DNA of 45,159 nt from an uncultured Oscillibacter sp. (GCF_910584465.1 NZ_CAJUBK010000015.1:1-45159), one strand, 5' to 3'. Counted from the stretch's first letter, positions 15,984-22,176 are shown. Numbers and translations: made by a program. Notes: generated from the sequence alone by a model not told the origin.

Positions 15984-16040
15984 CGCCCGGCCTCCACCAC
16001 CGTGTGGGGCTGGGCGTTGCCCCCTACTCGATAGGGCAAC
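15984..16040. other. Twin hairpins before rep, candidate replication origin
   Basis: Hairpin one (15984-16016) has a CGCCCGGCC...GGGGCTGGGCG stem. Hairpin two (16016-16040) has outer GTTG/CAAC and inner CCCTA/TAGGG stems with loop CTCGA. The apical CTCGATA resembles the CTTGATA nick site of pC194-type rolling-circle origins. It lies 36 bases upstream of the initiator gene. A terminator for the first gene is the alternative. Confidence 0.45.
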
Positions 16041-16075
16041 AAATTGACATCACCTGAAAATGGGAGTGCTTGCGT

Positions 16076-17062
16076 ATGCCGGAGTTCATCCTCGACCCAT
16101 GGGGGGACCCTATCCCCCTGGGGGACTGGCTCCATCCGCACGTTCTCCCTCGTGCCTCCTGGGACGACTGCCGCTTTGAGGACCTGCGGAAAGCCTACAC
16201 GGAAAAATTCCGTGGCTATGGCTTCGCCAATACCCATACCAACGCACGGTATAAGCTCTACCGTTCAAAGGCCGTCCTTCAAGTTTCCAACGACAATATT
16301 TTCCCCACGGCAGATTGGGAAGATGACAAGGGCCTGAAAGGCCGTGCCTACGATGTCCCGTCCAAAGGCAAAGCGGCAGACCCCCAACGTGCGTCAGAGG
16401 AAGCCCGCCGCCGTGCAAAGTCCAAGGTCCGGGACATCGCCTTGTGTAACCAGTTCACCCATATGCTTACCTGGACGCTGGACAAGGAGAAGGTGGACCG
16501 CTACGACCCCGAACAGGTCTATAAAAAGGTCCGGCCCTTCCTCTCCAACATGACCCAGCGCAAGGGCTTCCTCTACGTGGTCATCCCGGAGTATCACACG
16601 CTAAAAGAGGGCGAGACCCGCCCCGCGATCCACTTCCACGGCCTCTGCTCCCTGGGCTCCGTCCGCATCGAAAGGGCCCTTCTGCCCTCCGGCTCTCCAA
16701 GGGTGGACAAGCATGGGCGGCCCGTCTATAACATGACCGATTGGGGCTTTGGCTGGTCTACCGTCGTTCCCCTGGATGATGACTATGAAAGGGCCGTCAA
16801 CTACGTCACCAAGTACATAGCCAAGCAGGAAGAAAAAATCCTCGGCAAGTATTACCTGTCCTCCCGCACGCTCCGCAAAAAGCCGGAAATCGTCCCCTTG
16901 GAATGGGGACTAGACTATGATTCCTTCGTTGACGAGGCAAAGCTGGCAACAGGCCAGCAATATGAATCCACGGTATTCCGTGACGTGAAAATCGTCAACG
17001 AGGAATTTGACCGGAGTAATTTTGATGAAGAAAGCAAATCCCGAAAGCAGGATAACCTGTAG
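16076..17062 (+). CDS. HUH-type replication initiator (phage G2P/ORF2 type)
   Basis: 328 residues. Rolling-circle initiators nick the phage origin with a tyrosine and use a metal held by an HUH motif. Seen: a first strand FTHMLTWTLDKEKVDRYDPEQV, the HUH motif IHFHGLC (His 186 and 188) and the tyrosine helix YVTKYIAK (Tyr 243 and 247), followed by GKYYLSSRTL, all in the order of the inovirus G2P-like Rep domain. The ATG at 16076 is preferred over a TTG at 16070 because GGGAG lies 9 bases ahead. Its 3' end overlaps a small cysteine-rich gene. Confidence 0.88.
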   Translation: MPEFILDPWGDPIPLGDWLHPHVLPRASWDDCRFEDLRKAYTEKFRGYGFANTHTNARYKLYRSKAVLQVSNDNIFPTADWEDDKGLKGRAYDVPSKGKAADPQRASEEARRRAKSKVRDIALCNQFTHMLTWTLDKEKVDRYDPEQVYKKVRPFLSNMTQRKGFLYVVIPEYHTLKEGETRPAIHFHGLCSLGSVRIERALLPSGSPRVDKHGRPVYNMTDWGFGWSTVVPLDDDYERAVNYVTKYIAKQEEKILGKYYLSSRTLRKKPEIVPLEWGLDYDSFVDEAKLATGQQYESTVFRDVKIVNEEFDRSNFDEESKSRKQDNL

Positions 17063-17183
17063 CAAATGTATCTTCTGCGGCAACAATCCCCCGTCCTGCG
17101 CCGCACACAAGAACTACCCTATCACCCAGCGGGAATATTACGTCCGTCCCGTCTGGTGTCCCTTCGGCGGCAGGCCGTTCTGA
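17025..17183 (+). CDS. Cysteine-rich micro-protein overlapping rep
   Basis: 52 residues in a frame different from rep, overlapping its last 38 bases. The ATG has GGAG eight bases upstream, within rep. The sequence opens basic (MKKANPESR) and has ITCSKCIFCGNNPPSCAAHKN, four cysteines fitting a small zinc knuckle, and a fifth later (VWCPFGG). The good ribosome site, cysteine spacing and stop just before the hairpin support a real gene. Function unknown; nucleic-acid binding is a guess. Confidence 0.6.
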   Translation: MKKANPESRITCSKCIFCGNNPPSCAAHKNYPITQREYYVRPVWCPFGGRPF

Positions 17184-17193
17184 TTCCCTCTTT

Positions 17194-17211
17194 CTGAAAG
17201 TGTGCTTGCAA
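17194..17211 (-). repeat. 18-bp phage motif, copy 1
   Basis: TTGCAAGCACACTTTCAG on the minus strand, one mismatch from the 3' consensus. Between the micro-protein stop and the terminator. Confidence 0.65.
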
Positions 17212-17213
17212 AA

Positions 17214-17237
17214 CCCGGCACGCTGTCACGTACCGGG
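17214..17237 (+). terminator. Hairpin after the rep block
   Basis: CCCGG-C-ACG / CGT-A-CCGGG with a 6-base loop, followed within 15 bases by TTATTTT. Probable terminator, also placed to end the leftward 31-codon frame. Confidence 0.5.
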
Positions 17238-17246
17238 CCTATGCGG

Positions 17247-17342
17247 TTATTTTCCTACCCGCTGTGCGACGAACTGTATTCCTAGCATGAGAATAACCAG
17301 TAATCCGCTGCTTGATGTTGCAAATTTAAGGATTGCGTTCAT
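17247..17342 (-). CDS. Leftward 31-residue hydrophobic peptide
   Basis: 31 residues: MNAILKFATSS, a hydrophobic core GLLVILMLGIQFV, and a basic end AQRVGK. The ATG at 17342 has AGAGG ten bases upstream, and a good leftward promoter lies about 118 bases upstream. Single-helix peptides with a basic tail and a long leader resemble type I toxins or small coat proteins. The resemblance is by architecture only. Confidence 0.45.
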   Translation of the reverse strand: MNAILKFATSSSGLLVILMLGIQFVAQRVGK

Positions 17343-17459
17343 TTCTTGGTTACCTCTTTTCTTCAATAGTTAAGGGCTGATCTTCTCTTTCTATGTGGAT
17401 TGGTTGGTATGCCCCCTTCCAGGGGCGTTCTGAAAAATTGTTTTAGTTTGGCCGCTAGC

Positions 17460-17488
17460 ATTTTATCAGAACAAAAGTACCGTGTCAA
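17460..17488 (-). promoter_or_regulatory. Leftward sigma-A promoter inside the phage
   Basis: TTGACA (17488-17483), 17-base spacer, TAAAAT (17465-17460) on the minus strand. It points at the 31-codon frame and against the structural genes. Confidence 0.65.
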
Positions 17489-17514
17489 ATGAACAAACCG
17501 TGAAAAACCGCATT

Positions 17515-17532
17515 TTGTAAGTACACTTTCAA
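17515..17532 (+). repeat. 18-bp phage motif, copy 2
   Basis: TTGTAAGTACACTTTCAA, directly abutting the AGGAGGG ribosome site of the next gene. Confidence 0.7.
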
Positions 17533-17547
17533 AAGGAGGGAATCCAA

Positions 17548-17703
17548 ATGTACAGTGTTCTTCTCGGCCTCCCGTGCCTTATCCTGGCAATCCTGGAGGG
17601 CCTAAGCATGGCGATTTCCTTCACCGTGGCTTATTTCCTCCTTCGTGGCTATATCAAAATCGAAATCCCGCCCGATGACCACCACAAGAAATCCTGTACA
17701 TAA
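17548..17703 (+). CDS. Small phage membrane protein (51 residues)
   Basis: The ATG follows AAAAGGAGGG. A hydrophobic N-terminal two-thirds (LLGLPCLILAILEGLSMAIS, FTVAYFLLRGY) is followed by a polar tail (IPPDDHHKKSCT). It opens the rightward structural block; its stop codon is 11 bases before the next gene. Possibly a minor coat or assembly protein; no family recognised. Confidence 0.65.
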   Translation: MYSVLLGLPCLILAILEGLSMAISFTVAYFLLRGYIKIEIPPDDHHKKSCT

Positions 17704-17714
17704 AGGAGAACAAC

Positions 17715-17957
17715 ATGGAACCTCGTCTTTACTTCGAGGACCTAAGCTATGACGGCATCGGCGATTTTATCGCCTCCGCCGTGGAGAAGTCCGAAAGCGC
17801 CCCCCTGTACCTCCTGGGCAAAGCCGCCGCCTATGTCGACATCGCCGCTATCCTGGGCCGTGTCACCCGCTTGGAGGCAATGGAGCTCCGCACCATCATC
17901 GCCGTCCACGCCGCCATGGCGGAGCCCAAACCCGCCGAGTATTGGGAGGCGCAGTAA
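17715..17957 (+). CDS. Small soluble phage protein (80 residues)
   Basis: The ATG has AAAGGAGAA upstream. It is acidic and helical without a membrane segment (YLLGKAAAYVDIAAILGRVTRLEAMELRTIIAVHAAMAEP). It sits between two membrane peptides in the same operon and its stop is directly followed by the next ATG. No family recognised; a cytoplasmic assembly or regulatory role is possible. Confidence 0.7.
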   Translation: MEPRLYFEDLSYDGIGDFIASAVEKSESAPLYLLGKAAAYVDIAAILGRVTRLEAMELRTIIAVHAAMAEPKPAEYWEAQ

Positions 17958-18077
17958 ATGGCTGTCATGCTGTTTAAGCTATTCGTGTTCCTTGGGGCCG
18001 TCTTCGGCCTGGCCTTTGCCCTGGTACTGCTCCTGTGCTGGCTCTTCGACAAAATCAAGGCTCATTTCGACAAATAA
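17958..18077 (+). CDS. Single-helix phage peptide (39 residues)
   Basis: The ATG immediately follows the previous stop codon, with GGGAGGC nine bases upstream. One transmembrane helix (LFKLFVFLGAVFGLAFALVLLLCWLF) and a basic tail (DKIKAHFDK). This is the size and layout of inovirus minor coat proteins such as pVII or pIX; identity is inferred from architecture. Confidence 0.65.
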   Translation: MAVMLFKLFVFLGAVFGLAFALVLLLCWLFDKIKAHFDK

Positions 18078-18095
18078 CCGTAAGGAGGGCCTATC

Positions 18096-18320
18096 ATGGG
18101 AGCTTCTGCCGCACTTTTCGCTTTGGCCGCTTCGGGCCATCGTTTGACCCCGGAAGAGCTTTTCGTTGGCTTTTTCCAGTTGTGTTTCATTCTGTGCTTG
18201 CTCGGCGCACTTAAATACTCTTTGGATTTTGTCCTTTGGGCGCTTGACAAACTGTTTTCCTGGCTCTGGCGTTCTTTGAAAACGCACTTTCAAGACCGCA
18301 AGAAAAAGGACCGCATCTAG
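18096..18320 (+). CDS. Small phage membrane protein (74 residues)
   Basis: The ATG follows TAAGGAGGGCC. The hydrophobic centre is ELFVGFFQLCFILCLLGALKYSLDFVLWAL, with amphipathic and basic sequence after it (RSLKTHFQDRKKKDRI). Its TAG stop is shared, as the palindrome CTAG, with the stop of a gene on the opposite strand. An 18-bp motif copy lies within its 3' end. Its KKKDRI tail resembles the KKDRP tail of the gene at 18502. Confidence 0.7.
   Translation: MGASAALFALAASGHRLTPEELFVGFFQLCFILCLLGALKYSLDFVLWALDKLFSWLWRSLKTHFQDRKKKDRI
18276..18293 (+). repeat. 18-bp phage motif, copy 3
   Basis: TTGAAAACGCACTTTCAA, inside the 3' end of the 74-residue gene. Its ends TTGAAA/TTTCAA form an inverted repeat. 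Confidence 0.7.
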
Positions 18321-18327
18321 CGGCCCC
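18309..18327. terminator. Hairpin at convergent gene ends, pair 1
   Basis: GGACCGC, loop ATCTA, GCGGCCC: the stem spans the stop codons of the two convergent genes. It has a close second copy at 18636-18654. Confidence 0.5.
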
Positions 18328-18487
18328 GTTTATGTAGTAGCTTAATAAGTCCAATAATAGCGCCGAAAATAGCTAAGCCTGTTCCGATTGTTCCAATTGG
18401 ACCAAGGTCTGCGTTTGCAATAATTGGTATCCATTCCGTGAACATGGCTTTAAACACCATTCCTATTTGAGACAGTAACTCTTTCAT
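18317..18487 (-). CDS. Leftward phage membrane protein (56 residues)
   Basis: Antisense to the phage operon. The ATG at 18487 has AAAGGAGCC upstream. Layout: amphipathic start (MKELLSQIGMVFKAMF), Gly-rich hydrophobic helix (GPIGTIGTGLAIFGAIIGLIKLL), basic end (HKRGR), the plan of an inovirus coat protein. The region is AT-rich compared with the neighbouring operon. Its stop overlaps that of the 74-residue gene at CTAG. Function unknown. Confidence 0.6.
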   Translation of the reverse strand: MKELLSQIGMVFKAMFTEWIPIIANADLGPIGTIGTGLAIFGAIIGLIKLLHKRGR

Positions 18488-18489
18488 TT

Positions 18490-18498
18490 GGAGGCTCC
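18490..18498. promoter_or_regulatory. Shared near-palindromic ribosome site
   Basis: GGAGGCTCC serves as GGAGG for the rightward gene at 18502 and as GGAG for the leftward gene at 18487. The two start codons are only 14 bases apart. Confidence 0.6.
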
Positions 18499-18501
18499 TT
18501 T

Positions 18502-18648
18502 ATGAATTCTATATTTGCGTATTTCTTTGCGTATGTTGGCGCTGGCTTTGCGCTTGCCATAGGCTTTCAGGGCTTTGAAGCCCTAGTGTATATCATCCAG
18601 AGTTCTGCTGTTTGGTTTTTCTCCCGCTTCAAGAAGGACCGCCCCTAG
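18502..18648 (+). CDS. Small phage membrane protein (48 residues)
   Basis: The ATG has GGAGG seven bases ahead. One hydrophobic stretch (IFAYFFAYVGAGFALAIGF) and a second weaker one (VYIIQSSAVWFF) before a basic end (SRFKKDRP). Divergent from the leftward 56-residue gene, and sharing its TAG, as CTAG, with the leftward 115-residue gene. Likely a minor coat or assembly protein; no family recognised. Confidence 0.6.
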   Translation: MNSIFAYFFAYVGAGFALAIGFQGFEALVYIIQSSAVWFFSRFKKDRP

Positions 18649-18654
18649 CGGTCC
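18636..18654. terminator. Hairpin at convergent gene ends, pair 2
   Basis: GGACCGC, loop CCCTA, GCGGTCC: a perfect 7-bp stem across the stop codons of the converging genes at 18502 and 18645. It parallels the hairpin at 18309-18327. Confidence 0.55.
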
Positions 18655-18992
18655 TCCTCCTCCCGGTGTTCGTCCTGGATAAGATGTAGCAGGATTTCAT
18701 TCGACTTCCGCACTATCTCAACCTCCCGCCGCTCCGCCTCCCGCTGGCGTTCCAGCTCCTCGGTTTCTTCGGAGCTCCGCCGGGCTATCAGCCCCTTCAC
18801 GGCCCGGATGATGTTCCGAACGATGATGTAAAGGAGTAGTAATAAGCATATGCCAGAGGCCCAATCAATTAAATCCGCAATTAGGAATTTTGTTGATACG
18901 GGAAGGTTTAGGCCCCAGTTTAAGGTATCTATTGCTCCTATAATGATAAATCCAATGATGGGATGCCAGAACTTTAATTTTGGTTCTTTCAT
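18645..18992 (-). CDS. Leftward phage membrane protein with coiled-coil tail
   Basis: 115 residues. The ATG at 18992 has AAAGGGGG upstream and its own promoter (19013-19042). Two helices (about 10-30, HPIIGFIIIGAIDTLNWGL, and 45-70, ICLLLLLYIIVRNIIRAV) are followed by a strongly charged helical tail (SSEETEELERQREAERREVEIVRK...). Layout resembles phage holins or immunity membrane proteins, by architecture only. Being leftward with its own promoter, it may be expressed in the prophage state, for example for superinfection exclusion. Confidence 0.65.
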   Translation of the reverse strand: MKEPKLKFWHPIIGFIIIGAIDTLNWGLNLPVSTKFLIADLIDWASGICLLLLLYIIVRNIIRAVKGLIARRSSEETEELERQREAERREVEIVRKSNEILLHLIQDEHREEEDR

Positions 18993-19012
18993 GTCAAATC
19001 CCCCTTTTAGGG

Positions 19013-19042
19013 ATAGTATCACGTTTAGATAGGCGGTGTCAA
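19013..19042 (-). promoter_or_regulatory. Leftward promoter for the 115-residue gene
   Basis: TTGACA (19042-19037), 18-base spacer, TACTAT (19018-19013) on the minus strand. The -35 box lies within 10 bases of the start codon of the adsorption-type gene. Confidence 0.6.
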
Positions 19043-19045
19043 TCA

Positions 19046-20752
19046 ATGCGGAAAAATGCACTAAGATTTTTCTTCTGTTTCTTGGCTTTGATTGTTCTGT
19101 CTCTATCTGTATTTCCTGCCCAAGCTGTCGACACTGAATACACTTCTGTAGAGTCGTTTTGGAATTGGGTAGCTGGCAGCGGTGATATTGCCCAGGGAAT
19201 TTTATCCCATGTCCCCATCGGCTCTAGAGATAATGTCTGCGCAAAGTCTGATGATGGCTATCACCATTCAAACGGATTTACAAAAGATGGTGGAGACGGA
19301 TATTTTCTATGCGTTTGCAGAGATTGCGGCAGGGAGTTTAAAGGCTATGCCTCGGACCTGCCCGCCGCCTACAACGACTACGTGACCACCCTCCCGGCTA
19401 CGGGCTACACCTCGGACGGCGCTATTCTCTGGTCCCCCGAAATTTCGTATGTGTATACCTTTTGGAACAGTTATCGTCGTTATTGTCCTCATTATAGTGG
19501 TTCATATGATAAGTTGGACGATGGATATATTTCCGTTTTTGATTGTGCAAATAAAACTATCCTTTTGCGTCCAGTCGCTGGGTCTAATTCTTTTACTCAT
19601 CGGTATGCTCAAGCTGGATTTTCAGGGAAATATCCAATAGACGGTTATTATAGACTAACAAAGTCCTTGGCTTCCAATTCCACTGTTATTGGAGGTTCTA
19701 CGTCTAAATCTTATTCTCTTTTCTATGAAGCTGAATCTAAGGCCACTTTGTATTATGCTGGTGTATCTTACGATTTTTCTAAACGTGTGGTAGATGGTTC
19801 TTCTAATTCTATTCAGCACGCATCATATTCTTACTATCCTCCCGTGTACGAGGTCGTTCCTTTTGATTCCGGCATCGGGCAAGTAAATAATACCTACAAC
19901 ACCACCACCCGCCCGACTTCCATCTCTGGCGGAGCTCTCGGGATTGCCGATGTTGATGCTAACGGCCAGCTTACAGGCTCATACACCAAAGTAGAAGACA
20001 ACAGCACTATCATCAACGAGACGAACAACACCTACTACAACCCCGCAACCGGCGTCACCGTTCCCATCACCAACTGGTCCTATGACTACTCGGACCGCTC
20101 CTATAGGGTAGACTACACCACCTCCAACACCACCGGAGACACGGTAACGAATACCTCCACCATCACCTATGGAGACGAATACATCACCATCCAGGAAATA
20201 GACAACTCCAAAGGGGACACCATCACCAATAACTACACGATATATTACCTCATAGACGGCTCCGGCTCCGGTGAAGTTTGTGCCCACGACTGGACGGAGA
20301 CCGACACCACCCCCGCCACTTGCACGCTCCCCGGCTCCAAGCTCTTCACCTGCTCCAAGTGCCAGAAGCCCAGGACCGACCCCATCCCGGCCCTGGGCCA
20401 CGACTGGAAGGTGAAGCAGACCGTCGCCACGGAATATGACGATACAGGCCAGCTAGTCCAAAAGGGCTACACCATCTTTGAGTGCTCCCGCTGTCACGAA
20501 CAATACAAGTCCGAAGATGGGACAAGCCCCCCGGATACTCCTCCGGAGGACCCCGGAGAGGAGGAGGAGAAAAAAGGCTTCTTCGCCTGGCTTTGGAGCG
20601 TCCTGACCGATGCAGTCAAAAAGCTGATAGAAGGTATCATCGACGCTATCCTGAAGACCCTTGATTTCTTCTTCGGCGGCGATAGTCAGTCAAACTATGA
20701 CTTCTATAACAGTCCTTCAACATTTAGCGGGGTAAGTGTATGGGCCTCTTAA
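19046..20752 (+). CDS. Secreted adsorption-type phage protein
   Basis: 568 residues. The signal peptide (about 1-29: RFFFCFLALIVLSLSVFPAQA) sets the start at 19046; an in-frame extension to 18980 would bury it. Cysteine pairs occur near the N-terminus (CVCRDCGREF) and twice near the C-terminus (CAHDW...CSKCQKP, GHDW...CSRCHEQ), a ribbon repeat common in clostridial surface proteins. The middle (about 290-400) is Thr/Asn-rich beta sequence. The end has amphipathic helices (FFAWLWSVLTDAVKKLIEGI) before a polar tail. Position before the assembly genes suggests the receptor-binding (pIII-like) role. Base composition changes sharply inside the gene. Confidence 0.7.
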   Translation: MRKNALRFFFCFLALIVLSLSVFPAQAVDTEYTSVESFWNWVAGSGDIAQGILSHVPIGSRDNVCAKSDDGYHHSNGFTKDGGDGYFLCVCRDCGREFKGYASDLPAAYNDYVTTLPATGYTSDGAILWSPEISYVYTFWNSYRRYCPHYSGSYDKLDDGYISVFDCANKTILLRPVAGSNSFTHRYAQAGFSGKYPIDGYYRLTKSLASNSTVIGGSTSKSYSLFYEAESKATLYYAGVSYDFSKRVVDGSSNSIQHASYSYYPPVYEVVPFDSGIGQVNNTYNTTTRPTSISGGALGIADVDANGQLTGSYTKVEDNSTIINETNNTYYNPATGVTVPITNWSYDYSDRSYRVDYTTSNTTGDTVTNTSTITYGDEYITIQEIDNSKGDTITNNYTIYYLIDGSGSGEVCAHDWTETDTTPATCTLPGSKLFTCSKCQKPRTDPIPALGHDWKVKQTVATEYDDTGQLVQKGYTIFECSRCHEQYKSEDGTSPPDTPPEDPGEEEEKKGFFAWLWSVLTDAVKKLIEGIIDAILKTLDFFFGGDSQSNYDFYNSPSTFSGVSVWAS

Positions 20753-20901
20753 ACGCTCTCGACGTGATGCTCTCCGCCGTCGTCGATTTCATGATGTTCT
20801 TCCGCCAGTTCTGGGACCTGCTCCCCATGGTGGTCCAAATGCTGGCCTATGTATCCTTCGGCATGGTCATTCTCCTGGGAATGATACGCTGGCTCATGTA
20901 A
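20740..20901 (+). CDS. Single-helix phage protein (53 residues)
   Basis: Overlaps the end of the adsorption-type gene by 13 bases, with GGGGTAAG ahead of the ATG. Sequence MGLLNALDVMLSAVVDF then FRQFWDLLPMVVQMLAYVSFGMVILLGMIRWLM, a methionine-rich membrane protein. Translation is probably coupled to the preceding gene. It could take the pVI role, next to pIII; this is positional inference. Confidence 0.65.
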   Translation: MGLLNALDVMLSAVVDFMMFFRQFWDLLPMVVQMLAYVSFGMVILLGMIRWLM

Positions 20902-20913
20902 AGGAGGTCCCTC

Positions 20914-21057
20914 ATGCTCTGGACCTTGATTCGCGCCTGTTTCCTCTGGATGCCCTACCCGCTGTTCTGCGTCTGCTCCATGGCCTTCGTAGGCTTCGGT
21001 CTCCTGTTCTTCCTCCGCCTCCTGAAATTCATTCTGGAGTACATCCCCGGCTATTGA
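20914..21057 (+). CDS. Single-helix phage protein (47 residues)
   Basis: A perfect AAAGGAGGT six bases before the ATG. Mostly hydrophobic: MLWTLIRACFLWMPYPLFCVCS, AFVGFGLLFFLRLLKFIL, end EYIPGY. Second of three consecutive membrane proteins after the adsorption-type gene. No family recognised. Confidence 0.65.
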   Translation: MLWTLIRACFLWMPYPLFCVCSMAFVGFGLLFFLRLLKFILEYIPGY

Positions 21058-21071
21058 ATCTGCACTTTCAA
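21054..21071 (+). repeat. 18-bp phage motif, copy 4
   Basis: TTGAATCTGCACTTTCAA, overlapping the stop codon of the 47-residue gene and ending just before the AAAAGGAGGG of the next. Confidence 0.7.
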
Positions 21072-21088
21072 AAAAGGAGGGAAGCCCC

Positions 21089-21373
21089 ATGAACGACGCA
21101 TTGCAGGTCATCGGCGCAATCCTGGAGGGCGGCTGGAAGCTCCTGACGGAAACGGACATCCCCGGCGTGGGTTTCTCCGTCGCCGCCCTCCTGGTGGGCC
21201 TCCTCATGGTTTCCTTCGGCTTCCGTGTCCTGTCCTACATTTTCGGCTGGCATTTCAGCATGGATGATTCCATGGACATGGCGGACTGGCTGTCCTCCCA
21301 ATTCAAGGGCTACGGCAATTCCAAGGGCGGAGAGCTCACGATATCCGACGCAAGAAAAAACGACGAATTTTAA
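21089..21373 (+). CDS. Phage membrane protein (94 residues)
   Basis: AAAAAAGGAGGG precedes the ATG. An amphipathic N-terminus (LQVIGAILEGGWKLLTE) is followed by one membrane helix (VGFSVAALLVGLLMVSFGFRVLSYI) and a soluble tail (DDSMDMADWLSSQFKGYGNSK...). Possibly an assembly or minor virion protein. No family recognised. Confidence 0.68.
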   Translation: MNDALQVIGAILEGGWKLLTETDIPGVGFSVAALLVGLLMVSFGFRVLSYIFGWHFSMDDSMDMADWLSSQFKGYGNSKGGELTISDARKNDEF

Positions 21374-21384
21374 AGGTGATGAAG

Positions 21385-22176
21385 ATGAAGAAATACCTTG
21401 CCCTGTTCCTGGCCCTGGTCCTATGCCTTAGCGTCACGGCCTATGCGGAGGACCTGGACGGAGATTCCAGCGATACCGATTCCCCCGCTTATGAGGATAC
21501 GGCTCCGGAGCCCGAACCTGCTCCGGAGCCCGAACCCGCCCCGGAGCCCGAGCCCGCCCCGGAGCCCGAGCCCGCCCCGGAGCCCGAGCCCGCCCCCGAG
21601 CCTGAACCCGTCCCGGAGCCTGAACCCGCCCCGGAGCCCGAACCTGTCCCGGAGCCCGAGCCCGCCCCGGAGCCTGAACCTGCCCCGGAGCCTGAACCCG
21701 CCCCGGAGCCCGAGCCCGCCCCGGAGCCCGAGCCCGCCCCGGAGCCTGAACCCGCCCCGGAGCCTGAACCCGTCCCGGAGCCTGAACCCACCCCGGAGCC
21801 CTCCGCCCCTCCTGATGCCCTCCCCGGCACTCTCCCGGGCGTTCTCCCTGATTTCGGCGGCTTCGCCCCGGATTCCCTCTATACCGTCCAGCAGGAGCCC
21901 ACCATGGCCCCTTACTCTACATACTCCATCGGCGGCGATTCCCTGGACCGTGCCTCCGGTACTCTTGCCGATATCACCGCCCGTCTGTTCGGCGAATACC
22001 AGCCCCGGACCCAAACCGTAACGGAGTACCTCTCCGACGGCACCAGCGTTTCCTATGACCAGTACGTCCCCGGCGTTGCCGGGATGGACTTCAACTGGAT
22101 AGCCGGAGTGCTTCTGTTCATCATTGTCCTGTGGTCCCTGTTCAAATTGCTGGGGGTGTTCTTCAAAAATGTCTGA
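21385..22176 (+). CDS. Pro/Glu-repeat surface protein of the phage
   Basis: 263 residues. Signal peptide (MKKYLALFLALVLCLSVTAYA), an acidic spacer, about 16 tandem six-residue units of the form APEPEP (V or T variants), a Pro-rich linker, then a domain (about 165-230) and a C-terminal membrane helix (WIAGVLLFIIVLWSLFKLLGVFF). The extended, stiff repeat and single C-terminal anchor resemble a virion stalk; with the preceding genes it could share the pIII-type function. The ATG at 21385 is chosen for AAAGGTG spacing; ATG at 21379 is possible. The repeat number may vary between strains. Confidence 0.72.
   Translation: MKKYLALFLALVLCLSVTAYAEDLDGDSSDTDSPAYEDTAPEPEPAPEPEPAPEPEPAPEPEPAPEPEPAPEPEPVPEPEPAPEPEPVPEPEPAPEPEPAPEPEPAPEPEPAPEPEPAPEPEPAPEPEPVPEPEPTPEPSAPPDALPGTLPGVLPDFGGFAPDSLYTVQQEPTMAPYSTYSIGGDSLDRASGTLADITARLFGEYQPRTQTVTEYLSDGTSVSYDQYVPGVAGMDFNWIAGVLLFIIVLWSLFKLLGVFFKNV
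21502..21789 (+). repeat. 18-base tandem repeat encoding APEPEP
   Basis: Sixteen in-frame 18-base units, mostly GCC CCG GAG CCC GAG CCC with synonymous changes, and occasional GTC for the first codon. Confidence 0.9.

Larger units (their letters stand above)
17184..17547. other. Intergenic control region of the phage
   Basis: 364 bases between the rep block and the structural genes. It contains two copies of the 18-bp motif (at both ends), a hairpin (17214-17237), a leftward 31-codon reading frame (17247-17342), a GCCCC/GGGGC hairpin at 17411-17426 and a leftward sigma-A promoter (17460-17488). No clear rightward promoter was recognised. Confidence 0.6.

Noticed and set aside
21502..21789. 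Tandem repeat as CRISPR array
   Set aside because: The units are contiguous, 18 bases long, in frame and code for APEPEP within an open gene; there are no spacers.
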